From NCBI RefSeq assembly GCF_001411555.2, contig NC_049916.1, positions 3,658,001-3,722,000 on the forward strand: a stretch of DNA of 64,000 nucleotides. Reading direction: 5' to 3'. The notes beneath the pieces were generated by a model. The model saw nothing but the letters and a program-made list of their open reading frames with translations. It made no database searches and was not told the origin of the DNA. This stretch comes from Juglans regia. Taxonomy: Eukaryota; Streptophyta; Magnoliopsida; Fagales; Juglandaceae. Positions 21,100 through 31,702 of this stretch are shown in pieces. Position numbers and translations under genes: made by a program. The stretch's first letter is position 1. Each line of letters starts with the position of its first letter.

Positions 21100-21530
21100 G
21101 AAGAAGAAGCAGCCACATAGTGTGTGCAACGAGTGCACTACTACAGTGGCTTCTATGTAGAAAACCTATATACAATTAATGTGACAAGGAAGTAAAATTT
21201 AATGTAAATGATAGAATTATTGTGAGTTAACTCTAATACTAAATTCTTAGGTGAAATAGCTTAACATGGGAGGAAGATGTAAGGCCACTCAACTTTTGTA
21301 AAAAATTAAAAAAAAAAGAAAAGAAGCAGAAGCCACATACTGTGTGCAACGAGTGTACTACTATAGTGGTTTCTATGTAGCGAACCTCTATACAATTACT
21401 ATGACAAGGAAGTAAATTTTAATGTAAATGATAGAATTATTGTGAGTTAACTCTAATACTAAATTATTAGGTGAAATAGCTTAACTGGGGAGGGAGATGT
21501 AAGGCCACTCAACTTTTGTATATCAATATC
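21100..21530 (-). repeat. Tandemly duplicated terminal repeat (candidate right MULE end)
   Basis: Two ~200-bp direct copies (about 21110-21300 and 21325-21520) share 'gccacata.tgtgtgcaacga', 'ctatgtag.(g/a)aacct', 'gacaaggaagtaaa', 'gatagaattattgtgagtta' and 'gtaaggccactcaactttt' with few differences. In inverted orientation the unit resembles 11880-12000. Confidence 0.8.
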
Positions 21531-21850
21531 ATCGCTACAGGTAGGATATTTGTTCCCCATAACCCATGTTACTTTATTTTTTTATTTTTTTCAATGACTG
21601 TTTATTTAAAAAAAAAAAAAAAAAACTCTATCTATATATTTTTTTCATTATATTTTTCATTTAATTTTTGTCATTATTTATTATAGGGATATTATGGACC
21701 CAGCTCCATTCTACACACAATTTATGGTTCCTCCAAATAAATACCTAAATTCATATCCCTAACCACGTGGAAGACAAGTAGATTGATTTACTTAATTTTT
21801 TCTTCATTTGCAGTATAAATCTTCTCACGCGTCTATATAATTGTAGCATC
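21531..21850. other. Unassigned AT-rich spacer
   Basis: T- and A-runs near 21570-21640. No gene or recognisable repeat end. Confidence 0.3.
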
Positions 21851-22109
21851 CGTTAATATCAGTTCTTTGACCAACATTACCATACCTTTCGTCGAGTAAT
21901 CTTGAAACACTAAGAGATTTTAAAGAGACCACACAATGCGTAAGTGCTTCATCCACTCTGCATAATGGTGTAGAAAGTGAGAAGAGCGTTGTGGGTACAT
22001 CACATGCAAATGATCGTAGCAATCATATTAATAATGGTATTACTTTTTAAAATCCATTTTTTCAAAACCAATGTCTATAACATACATGTTAATCTGAACC
22101 ATTTTGTGT

Positions 22110-22895
22110 ACTTGAATAGTGTATAAAGAAACAGCACATGACGCACAAGTTAATATCGAAGGGAATAATGACAATGAGGGGTCTGACATGGTTGATGACG
22201 AACAAGTTGATGAACCAAAATTTGGTGACTTTTACCATTGAGAAAAAGTTTTGTGCATATTACAAACAATATGCCAAACAAACGGGTTTTGGTGCAATGA
22301 CACAAAAGACAAAATGAAAGGCAGATAGGAGTGTTAAATACATCACAATTGTGTGTGCGCATGGCAGCAATCATAAACCTAGCCATAGTAATATCTCGAG
22401 GTCACGTCCAACAATTAAAATAGATTTTAAGGCTAAGGTAAATCTTCAACTGATGAATGGGTTATGGGTTTTAACCATCATTGAACTAGCTCATAATCAC
22501 ACTGTAAGCTCACGAGAGTCATGATTTTTTAAATCAAACAAGTATTTAAATGAATATAGTCAAATGATGATTGATTTGAATGACAAAACAAGTATTCAAA
22601 TGAACAAAAATTTCAATGCTCTTGTTGTTGACACAGGGGTATGAAAATCTTGAATTTGCGGAGAATGATTATTGAAATTTTATTGATAAAGTCAGACACT
22701 TAAAACTTGGTAAAGGAGTTGCCAAAGCACTCAATGATTATTTTGATAGAATGAGGGAGATGAATAATAGATTTTTATCTGATATGTATATGGATGACGA
22801 GTTTAAGGTTCGAAATGTGCTTTGGACTGATACATGCAGTCGAGCATCCTATGAATACTTTGGAAATGTTATTGCATTTGATACGACATAGAAGG
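22110..22895 (+). pseudogene. Second FAR1/MURA-like fragment, interrupted
   Basis: Plus-strand pieces give the FAR1 DNA-binding region (YYKQYAKQTGFGAMTQKTK; then CAHGSNHKPSHSNISRSRPT) and the start of the MULE domain (NDYFDRMREMNNRF, MDDEFKVRNVLWTDTCSRAS, YEYFGNVIAFDTT). The homology stops at about 22890, exactly where the same motif in the first copy would continue into YLTNRYGMPF. The sequence after it is unrelated LTR-like DNA, so an insertion or deletion broke the copy. Frame changes and stops occur upstream too. It is oriented opposite to the copy at 16570-19539. Confidence 0.75.
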
Positions 22896-24803
22896 GATAT
22901 TTGCCAGGACCCCATGTTTTGTATGGCCAAGCCACTAGCCATGTCATGACAAGACTGGACAGCCCTACAGCAGCCCCATGGGCATGCCACGAGGCTTGCC
23001 AAGACATGCCCAGGATGCCCAGTGAGGATGGTGACCAGGCCAGCACAAGCAGCATGCGTAGCCCAGCGCGCACAGCCTAGCGCCCGCGCTCACGCCCTTG
23101 CCTGGGCCATGCCAGCCCGCCCAGGCAGCAGCCCTAGCATGCAGCCTCAGTGCCCAGACCCCTACCTGGGCCATGCCAGGGCCATGTCAGCCATATGCCA
23201 ACAGCCATGCCAACTATGTCAGCCAAGCCATGAGCCAGCCTAACCCACCCATGGGCTCATGCATGCCATGGGTCAACTTGGCCCATGCCAACTATGTTAT
23301 TTTTTATTTAATTATTTATTTTCCAATGGACCTATTAGGAGTTTCCAAGTTGTAATCCTTATAAATAGGACCTTTAGTCTTTGCATTTACATATTTTGGC
23401 AAATTCCCATTGTGGGTAGACTATTATTCTTGAGATCATCTTTTCGGTGCTAGGCACTTGGGCTCTTTGGGGTGCAATATGTAAATCCGCTAAGAGAGGA
23501 TCACACCTTGCAATTTGGAATATGTGTGGTTCAATCTATCTTGTTCTTTTTATCTTTAGGGTGCAATTCGTGAATCCCTAAGGATCCATTAATCTTATGA
23601 GTATTTTTCATTCCATCTCTTGTCTTCCATTTTCTATCCTTTGATCTTATTAGTTAATGTGCATTGTTCTTCTTGTGTTCTTGAGAATTACTTATGTTGT
23701 TCTTGAGGCATTCTTGTGTTGTTCGGCCACAACCCATTCCATTCATCCATTTGATCCTTGCTACTTATAAAAGTTGACCACTTCATTGTTTGCCCTAGTC
23801 CACTTTCCATAAATTACCTTGCCTCCATCACCTCCATAAAACCCTAGCATATATCTTCCACTTACCATATTCGGCTACCCCATCACCTCCCTAAAACCCC
23901 AAGCGCCAACTCCAAGTCTCTAAAAGGTAATTATTTCCTTTTAGGAGTCTTGCCTCCATCATCTTACCCATTGACCTAGCTGAACCCATCTTGCCTCTCA
24001 TCTTCCCATCTTTGTCACTTACCATAATTAGCCCTATCATCCACATAAGCCCTAGCCGTCCACCACAAAACTCTCTAAGGTAATTCTTTCCTTTTAGGAG
24101 TCTTGAGTTCCTCAAATTCAAATTCAAATCCCAATTCAAATCCATTAATTTAAAGAATTGCAAATCTTCTTCAATTCCTTAAATCACTCTTCCTACAATC
24201 TCTCTAAGTCAACTATTGACTTGTCATCTTAATTCAAATTCAAATTCAAATTCTCCTCTTCCCTCAAAGATTCTCTCCATCTTACAAAATTTCCATATCC
24301 ATTCATAAACCCACAAAATCTAGCCAATCTTCCAAAGACCAAGTCAATCACAATCCGTCCACCTTAGCCACCAAACCCTAGCCTCACTCTTCCATCTCAT
24401 TCACAAACCCTAGCATCATCCTAAACTCTAACACTAAGCCAACTCTTTCAAATCTCGAAATACACCCTAGCCACCTCACAAAACCCTAATTACACTTCAC
24501 CATACCAACCTTAATCTCCATCCAAGTGGCCCAAAGATCAAGGACAACCCCCAAACCATCCCATTGCATCAAACACCCATAATCATCTCTTAGAACACTC
24601 TCATTCCACCATCTTGGCACCTCACTCAAGAACAAGTCTCTAGCTGCCCACATTGGTTTGCCTTCCTTAAACACTTAGCCTACCCAAGATCATCTTCATC
24701 TTCATCATTCCATCACCCAAACACCATCCCTTTGTGGAAGGACAAGCAAGTTGGTAAGGTCACTCGGTCATCATTCATACCAAGGCAAGCTTATGGTCCT
24801 TAG
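22896..24803 (+). mobile_element. Noncoding LTR-like sequence with CATGCC-rich 5' part
   Basis: 22915-23290 is dominated by irregular repeats of GGCCATGCCA and relatives. A TATA box (TATAAATAGG, 23360-23369) follows, then leader-like sequence with 'gggtgcaat(a/t)(t/c)gt(a/g)aatcc' twice. 23800-24700 is C/A-rich with a duplicated 'aaggtaatt(a/c)tttccttttaggagtcttg' block (23927, 24079). No gag/pol, PBS or closing end was identified. It looks like a long LTR or a non-autonomous retroelement inserted in the FAR1 copy. Confidence 0.5.
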
Positions 24804-25424
24804 TGTCAGGGACAAGATCGGGGTCCTTAATAATATTCTCCACCATGCCCACTAGACTGGGCTTAAGCCAGGCACTAAGGCCCCCCTTAGACTAGAGCCT
24901 ACCCTTCAAGGGCCAAGGAATCACCAAAGGGGCCCGACCCACGAGCTGTGTTAATAGAAAGGAAATGCACGACGCGGGAAACAAGTCAAAGGGGATAGAT
25001 GAGACACGCCGACCTTAATACTCGCCTGCAATAACCAGTAGTGAACGGAAAGCATGGACAACCCTCCATTCTCTAACGACAGGGACAAGAAGTGACTGCA
25101 CCGATCGCTAACCGTCGAAAAACCACCCGGGAAGCTAGGCAACATTAATGGTGCTACCTTAAAGGCCATGCCACACTAAAGGCAGTGACTAGGGTAATTA
25201 TGGGCACGCCACAAGGCCCTGACACAAGGTACAAGGATGTCCCCCCGAAACCTTGTATAAAAGCCACGCTCTAAGTACGAATGAATCTCTCTAAGTACTG
25301 ACTTTGGCATTGGAGGCTCCTCGGACCACCACTGAGCCAATCTTTGTCTTTGTAATCGCAAGTAGAAACATCTCCTCCCGGGTTGTAGGAACTTAGCCCA
25401 GGTGTACGAAACATAGCCTTAACA
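24804..25424 (+). repeat. Left LTR of Tat-type gypsy element
   Basis: It begins TGTCAGGGAC and ends CTTAACA just before the gag leader. A TATAAAAG promoter box lies at 25256-25263. It is homologous to, but strongly diverged from, the right repeat at about 34750-35473 (shared ATTAATGG, CCTTGTATAAAA, GTGTA.GAAACA and TTAACA end). The start position is inferred from the TG/CA rule. Confidence 0.6.
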
Positions 25425-25466
25425 GTGGCTACTACACTCTCACAGGCAACCCGCGAACAAGAAGCG

Positions 25467-26400
25467 ATGTCGAAATATATGGAAGGAAGTTTTGTGGAGA
25501 TGAAGGAATGTATAAGAATGATGGTAGAGGAAGTTGAGAATCTTCGCAGTGAAAATGAAGTTCTGAAACAAGTCAATACCGAACTGCAAAATGAAGGATA
25601 GCCAAATAGAAACGAACAGGGAGAATCTTAGAGTGTAGGCGGTGTAGGCGCCGACGAAGAATAAAAGGAGAAAGAAGCACCACGAGCTATGAAGCCTTAT
25701 AGACAAGTAGGAGGAGATGGCGAGGAGGATGAACGCCTCCTCATCAGTAGATCAGCTGCTCACCAACATGAATTTGTCGTACTGTACCGAGGTGATGGTT
25801 GTGTTGTTATCACCGAAGTTCAGGGTCTCTCAAATGGAAATGTACAATGGATCTAGGAACCCCATTGAGCACCTGAAAATCTTCAAAGATCACATGACCC
25901 TGCACGAGTTGCCCGAGGAGATTGCTTACAGAGCCTTCCCTCTGACTTTAAAGGGGCCCACGAGGGTGTGGTTCATGTCGTTGGTACCCGGATCAGTTGA
26001 TAGCTTTGGAGAACTAACCAATCTATTCCTCACACAGTTCATGGCTAGTAGGAGGAGAAGGCACCCAACAATGTGCCTCTTAACCATCAAACAAAGAGAG
26101 GACAAAAGCTTAAAGGCATACATGTCCAGGTTCAACAAAGAACGGATGACCAGGATGAAAAAATCACCTTGGTGACACTTCTAGGAAGCGTGTGGACAGG
26201 AAACCAGTTCATGGTGAAGTTAGCCAGAAGAACCCCCACCACGCTGCGAGAGTTCATGGATCAGGATGATGGCTTTATCAATGTCGAAGGATAAACTCCG
26301 AGCCCTAATCAAGCTCAGAAAGAAAGAGCTGGAATAGGCAAATAGGAAAGCCAAGGTGTCAGGCAAAGCTAAAGCCCTCGAGAAGGCCAAAGGGAGCTAG
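25467..26400 (+). pseudogene. gypsy gag
   Basis: It opens with MSKYMEGSFVEMKECIRMMV and a heptad-rich VENLRSENEVLKQVNTEL segment, stopping at TAG 25600. From 25717 comes the Retrotrans_gag core: MEMYNGSRNPIEHLKIF, PLTLKGPTRVWFMSL, SFGELTNLFLTQF, LLTIKQREDKSLKAYMSRF. The frame then shifts near 26140. A DKALFINVEG-like segment follows in another frame. It would form the capsid; it is non-functional as written. Confidence 0.8.
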
Positions 26401-26639
26401 TAGGACATGAGGCAGGATGAGGCACCCTTCTCGAGAGGCCTAAGACCTCGATACGACAGGGTTACATTGTCTGTACAGAAGGAGGACAGACCAACACCCC
26501 GGGAAGCCAACAACTGGAATAGGGGCAGCCATTACTTAACCTACCATCGGACGACGTCCCACCACACTACAAACTGCAACTCCTTTAGACAAGAAGGGGG
26601 AGTGCTAGAGTACCACCCCCATTAGCACCATACCGACAG

Positions 26640-27060
26640 AGAGTGCCCCCTAAGCTAGATCAGAATCATCACTTGAGGTTTGCTGGCGGTGGCTTGACCT
26701 CCTCCATTAGGAAGGCACATACCAGAAGGGCACGGTTTGAGAAAATATACTCGGCTGACCACAGCTTGACCAACCGAAGAAAAAGCGTGACCGCACCGGA
26801 CATCTCATTCGGAGAAACTGACCAAGAAGGGGTTCTCTACCCCTACGATGACGCCTTAGTGGTGACCATGCTTGTGGCCAACTTCAACACTAGAATGATC
26901 ATTGTCAATAATGGCAGCTCAGAGAACATTCTCTTCTGGGAGGCCTTCACCCAGATGGGGGATTGATCTCGCGCGCCTGCGATCCGCACCCATGCCAACA
27001 ATGCCTCTAACACAGCCTCTACCATGGCTGAGTTCATAGTGGTAAAGGGCCCCTCGTCGT
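26640..27060 (+). pseudogene. gypsy protease region
   Basis: DISFGETDQEGVLYPYDDAL is followed by VTMLVANFNTRMIIVNNGSS and ILFWEAFTQMG, the retropepsin segment of Tat elements. The catalytic DNGSS motif reads NNGSS here, so the active-site aspartate is replaced by asparagine. A TGA follows GD at ~26966. Confidence 0.75.
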
Positions 27061-27449
27061 TCCAGCTGCGTTGAAGAGTACCTATGCACTATTTCCAATT
27101 CACTGATAAGGAAGATAGAGTTGGGGGTCTACAATGTGATACTAAAATATGTCCTACTACAGGTGTCGCGACAATCTCTTTATATTTCGTATCCTGCTAC
27201 TTTGGTTGGATGCGGGGTCTACTCCACGATGGGTGATCAGACTTGTTAATTAAGATTTTTTCTATGTTGAGAATCATCTGTGAATCCCCACTTTGATTGA
27301 CCCAAGCCCAAGGGGAACACCAAACTCTGTACTGATGTTAAGTCACAGTCAGGATCAGCAACAGAATGAGACCTAATATGCTGTCGGCTATGAAGCAGCT
27401 CCTTATAGAACACCGAGATAATCCAACACCATCTGTGCATAGACCTTGA

Positions 27450-28250
27450 GGACATGCTAGGGATTGATTCCTACGTTATCCAACGCCATCTGTGTGTAGA
27501 CCCCGAGGCCAAGAAAGTCAGGCTGAAGTGCCAAAATTTCAGTGCCGAGAAATACACCGCCATCACCGAGGAGGTCAACCGCCTCTTAGCCGTCGGACAC
27601 ATTTGGGAGTCATGCTACCCGGATTGGTTATCCACATTGTGCTGGTGAAGAAGGACAACGATAAATGGAGAATGTTTCTCGACTTCACTGAACTGAACAA
27701 GACTTGCCCAAAAGACAACTTCTCTCTTCCCCGAATCAACTTAATAGTAGACTCCACCTTGGGCCACCACATGTTAAACTTCATGGATGCCTATTCAGGA
27801 TATAATCATATATGCATGAACCCCGACGATGAGGAAAAAACATTGTCTATCATTGACATGGGGCTGTATTGCTACACTGCCATGCCTTTCAGCCTGAAAA
27901 ATGTGGGCACTACTTATCAAGGACTGGCCACCGCATGTTCAAGGAACAAATAAGACGAAACATGGAAGCCTATGTAGACGACTTGCTTGTTAAGAGCAAG
28001 ACCCCTGAACAACCCTTGATCGACCTGCACGAGGCCTTCGCGGTACTACGACGCTACCAGATGAAGCTCAACTCGATAAAGTGTGCCTTCGCTGTCGAAT
28101 CTAGGAAGCTCTTACATTTAATAGTCTCTGAGCGAGGGATAGAGATCAACCCAAAGAAAGTAGAAGTCATACTTAACATGGCCCCACCAAGGAACATTAA
28201 AACGTACAAAGACTCACCGGCCGAATGGCAGCCTTTAATCACTTCATGTC
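27450..28250 (+). pseudogene. gypsy reverse transcriptase
   Basis: 27454-27648 gives KKVRLKCQNFSAEKYTAI and EVNRLLAVGHIWE. A shifted frame gives WRMFLDFTELNKTCPKDNFS, LPRINLIVDSTLGH and NFMDAYSGYNHI, then AMPFSLKNVGTTYQ. A third frame (27869-28354) gives MEAYVDDLLVKSKTPEQ with the YVDD catalytic motif intact. Two frameshifts break the domain. Confidence 0.85.
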
Positions 28251-28725
28251 TAGGTTGGCGGACAAATGCCTACCATTTTTCAAGGTCTTATAGAAGGCAC
28301 AGACTTGGAACAGTGAGTATGACCAAGCCTTCGAGTCCCTCAAGCGGTACCTAACGAGCCCACCCCTACTCAACCAAGCTGAACCAAGAGAAGCCTTGAA
28401 CCTGTATCTGTCTGTCTCCCTCCACACAGTCTCTGCGGCCTTCGTACTGAATTTGAAGGGCTCCCAAAAGCCAATTTACTATATCAACCGAGCTTTTCTA
28501 GGTGCATAGGCAAGATACCCCTACATGGACCAACTCGCCTTCACCATAGTAATTATTGCCCATTAGCTCAGACCATATTCCAGGCACACCCAATACTGGT
28601 CCTGACCGAAATCCCTCAAAAGAAGATCTTGCATCGTTCAGATGTCTTAGGCCGATTGATGAACTGAGCAATAGAGCTGAGTGAGTTTGACATCGAATAC
28701 GTCCAAGAAACACTATCAAATGGCA
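28251..28725 (+). pseudogene. gypsy RNase H
   Basis: Frame-broken residues include YDQAFESLKRYLTSPPLLNQ, then LNLYLSVSLHTVSAAFVLNL and QKPIYYINRAF. This is the usual RT-linked RNase H of gypsy elements. Stops near 28510 and 28565, plus further indels, disrupt it. Confidence 0.7.
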
Positions 28726-28764
28726 AGTGCTGGCGTCCTAAAAGAGGTTTGAGATGCACCTCCA

Positions 28765-29135
28765 GTGAAGTCCTGGCAGGTCTTTGTCGATGACCCCATC
28801 CTATCGAGCTGGAGAGGGAGTGGGAATGCATATCGTTACAAATGTCGAAAAGGAGCACAACTACGCCATCAGATTGGTGTTCAAAACCATCAACAACAAA
28901 ATAGAGTACAGAGCATTGCTAGCTGGATCAGCAATAGCCGAGTCACTGGGAGCTGATGAATGGAAGTAAAGGCCGACTCCCAAGTGGTCGTCAACCAAGT
29001 GCTGGGGGAATTAACCACTTAGGGCGAGAAATAGAATAAATATTTGATATTGGTGGGAGAAAGGCGCATTCGCTTCCGGTATTTTCAGATCCAGCAAGTG
29101 CCCAGGATGGAGAACCAGAAGGTCGGCAAGTTGGC
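28765..29135 (+). pseudogene. Second (archaeal-type) RNase H of Tat element
   Basis: WQVFVDDPILSS (normally WQVFVDGSS) shifts frame to GVGMHIVTNVEKEHNYAIRL, then YRALLAGSAIAESLGADEW. After further shifts it gives RIRFRYFQIQQVPRMENQKV. This aRNH module between RNase H and integrase is characteristic of the Tat lineage. It is degenerate. Confidence 0.75.
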
Positions 29136-29389
29136 ACAAGCCATGTCTAAACAGGAAGACACCCTTCTGCCAAAGCAGACAAAGAGGATAGGAACTCCAG
29201 AATGGGCCGCAAAGATAATTAGATACATAGAAGCCAACATACTGCCCGACGACAAGTGGGAGGCAAGGAAGATTAAGAATAAGGTAGCACGGCATCGTCC
29301 TCGTAGACGAAGTTTTGTACCAACGGGGTTACTCAGCACCTCTATTGAGATGCATTTGGTTCAAAAAAACATAGTATATCCTGGCAGAG

Positions 29390-30395
29390 ATACATGAAAG
29401 AGTGTGCGGGAAAGTTAGTGAGGGTGGGATACTACGAGCCACGTGCCGTCAAAGACAACGAATAATTTTTCTGGAAATGCCATAAGTATCAAGAGTATGC
29501 CCCAATACCTCACTGCTCACGGAGGAGCTGACGTCGATCGTGTCACCGTGGTCCTTTGCTCTGTAGGGAGTTTACATAGTTGGCCCCTACCCCAGGGTAA
29601 AGGAGGCGTGAAGTGTTTAGTCGTGGTTGTCGACTATTTCACCAAATGGGTGGAAGTTGAAGCTTTGGCGATGATAACGGTAAGCAACATCACCCGATTT
29701 TTGTGGAAGCCTAGAATATGCAGATTTGCCATTACTTGCTACATCATCTCGGATAACGGTAGGTAGTTAGACTTAGACCACTACTGCGACTGGTGTAGAG
29801 ACTTGGGAATCAAATTCTGATATTTGTCCCCAGGACACCCATAGGCCAATGAGTAAGTTGAGGTGATCAACAAAATGCTACTCACGATACTGAAGAAGAG
29901 GCTCAAATAAAGGAAAGAGGCTTTGGGTAGAGGAACTCCTTGGGGTGTGGTGGGCCCACCGAATCACTGCCAAAACTCTGACGGACGAAACTCCATTCAC
30001 CCTCACCTATGGACATGAGGCGATGGTGCCGATCAAGATGGGAATACCCACATATAAGATCCACCATTTCAACCAAGACTCCAATGACAAAAGGTTAGAA
30101 GAACAACTTGATCTACTAGAGGACAAAAGACAAGAGGTCGAGATGAGAATGACAATCAACAAAAGGAAGACCGAGCAATACTTCAACAAGAGAGTCAGGC
30201 CGAGATCTTTCAAGGTTGGTGACTTGGTGCTGAGACAGACGAGAACAACCACCAGAAAAGAGAGAAAGGTAGGGTCACGATAGGAAGGTCTATACATAGT
30301 CATCGCCAACAACCACTCGAGCTACTATCAACTCCAAGACGCCCAAGGAAAAGAGCTACCGTACCCATGAAATGCAGAACATTTACGGAAGTTCT
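29390..30395 (+). pseudogene. gypsy integrase
   Basis: The core gives VVDYFTKWVEVEALAMITV and NITRFLWK, then a frame-broken GHP.ANE region. The C-terminal part gives ETPFTLTYGHEAMVPIKMG, RRVRPRSFKVGDLVLRQ and, after stops, LQDAQGKELPYP-stop-NAEHLRKF, where the stop (TGA) replaces the expected tryptophan. The N-terminal HHCC finger is unrecognisable. Confidence 0.75.
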
Positions 30396-30484
30396 TTTGT
30401 TAGAAAATGTAAACATATATACAAATGATGAATAAAGTTATATTTTTCTTAAAACTAAGTGTTGTCTCATAGGACTAAATACCT

Positions 30485-31575
30485 TCCTGTGGAGAGTTAA
30501 CAAGCAGGTCCAGCCTCAGGCTGCCTAACCTCCCTCACGGTGAAGTGCGAGTCCAGCCCCTAGTTGCTCGACATCTTACCTCCCCGTGAGGCTCAGAGGG
30601 GTTAGTTTAGTCTCCAAGTTGCTTGACCTCTCTCACGGAGGAGCGCAGGTCCAACCCTTGGTTGCCTAAACGATTTACCTTCCCATAGAGAGTCAATAGA
30701 AGGTCCAGCCTCAAACTACCTGACCTACCTCACAGCGAAGCAAGGGTCCAGTCCCCTGGTTGAGCGACATTTTACCTTCTCGTGGAGAGTCAACAAGCGG
30801 GTCCAGCCTCTGGCTGCCTTACCTCCCTCACGGCAAAGCACGAGTCTAGCCCCCTGGCTACCCATCATCTTACCCCCCCGTTAGGCTCAAAGGGGCTAGT
30901 TTAGTCTATAGGCTGCACAACCTCTCTCACGGAGGAGTACTGGTCCAGCCCTCGACTGCTAGCTACTCGAACTATTTATCTTCCCGTGGAGAGTCAACAG
31001 GCGAATCTAGTCTCAGACTCTCTAACCTCTCTCATGGTGAAACGTGGTGGCTACCTGACATGACCTTAGCTTCTCGTGGAGAGTCAACAGGCGAGTCCAG
31101 CCTCAGGCTACTTGACCTCCCTGACGGCGAAGTGCAGGTCCAACCCTTTGGCTTCCCGACATCTTACCTCCCCATAAGGCTCAAATGGGCGAGTTTAGTT
31201 TCCAGGCTGCTCGACCTCTCTCACGGAGGAGCTTGGGTCTAGTCCTTGGCTGTCCAAATGATTTACCTTCTCATGGAGAGTCAACAAGCGAGTCCAACCT
31301 CAAACTGCCCGACCTCCCTCATGGTGAAGTGCGAGTCCAGCCCCCTGGCTACCTGACATCTTATCTTTCCCTAGAGAGTCAATAGGCTGGTCCAACCTTA
31401 GGCTACCCGACCTCCCTCAGGGAGAAGCGTGGGTCCAGCCCCCTGGTTGCCTAACATCTTACCTCCCGTGAAGCCCAAAGGGGCGAGTTTATTCTTCAGG
31501 CTACTCGACTTCTCCCAAAAAGGAGCGTGGATCCAACCCTTGACTACCTGACTACATATTTTCCCGATCACCCAG
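30485..31575 (+). repeat. Higher-order tandem array (A-B-A' of ~97-bp subunits)
   Basis: 'GAGAGTCAACAGGCGAGTCC'-type units start near 30491, 30686, 30783, 30988, 31078, 31274 and 31372, so spacings alternate ~195 and ~97 bp. The longer interval contains a second subunit starting 'ccgtgaggctcaaaggggcg'. The array is therefore A-B-A' repeated about every 294 bp, three full periods plus a final A-B. All subunits share 'ctgcc.gacct' and 'ctcacgg.g(a/g)ag.gc.ggtccagcc'. It lies between integrase and the 3' part of the Tat element. Confidence 0.85.
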
Positions 31576-31702
31576 GTTTGATTGTTTGCCATTTGGAGTT
31601 TGAATTGTTTATGGCAACTAACTCAGTATACTTTATCACAGTTACACACCCAATCCCCATTACAAGGTCGCGACAATGCACAAAGAGAAAAGGGATCCTT
31701 GC

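Noticed and set aside
23022..23355. Overlapping ORFs rich in Ala, Cys, Met and Pro
   Set aside because: They arise from the CATGCC-rich repeat block, open in several frames on both strands.
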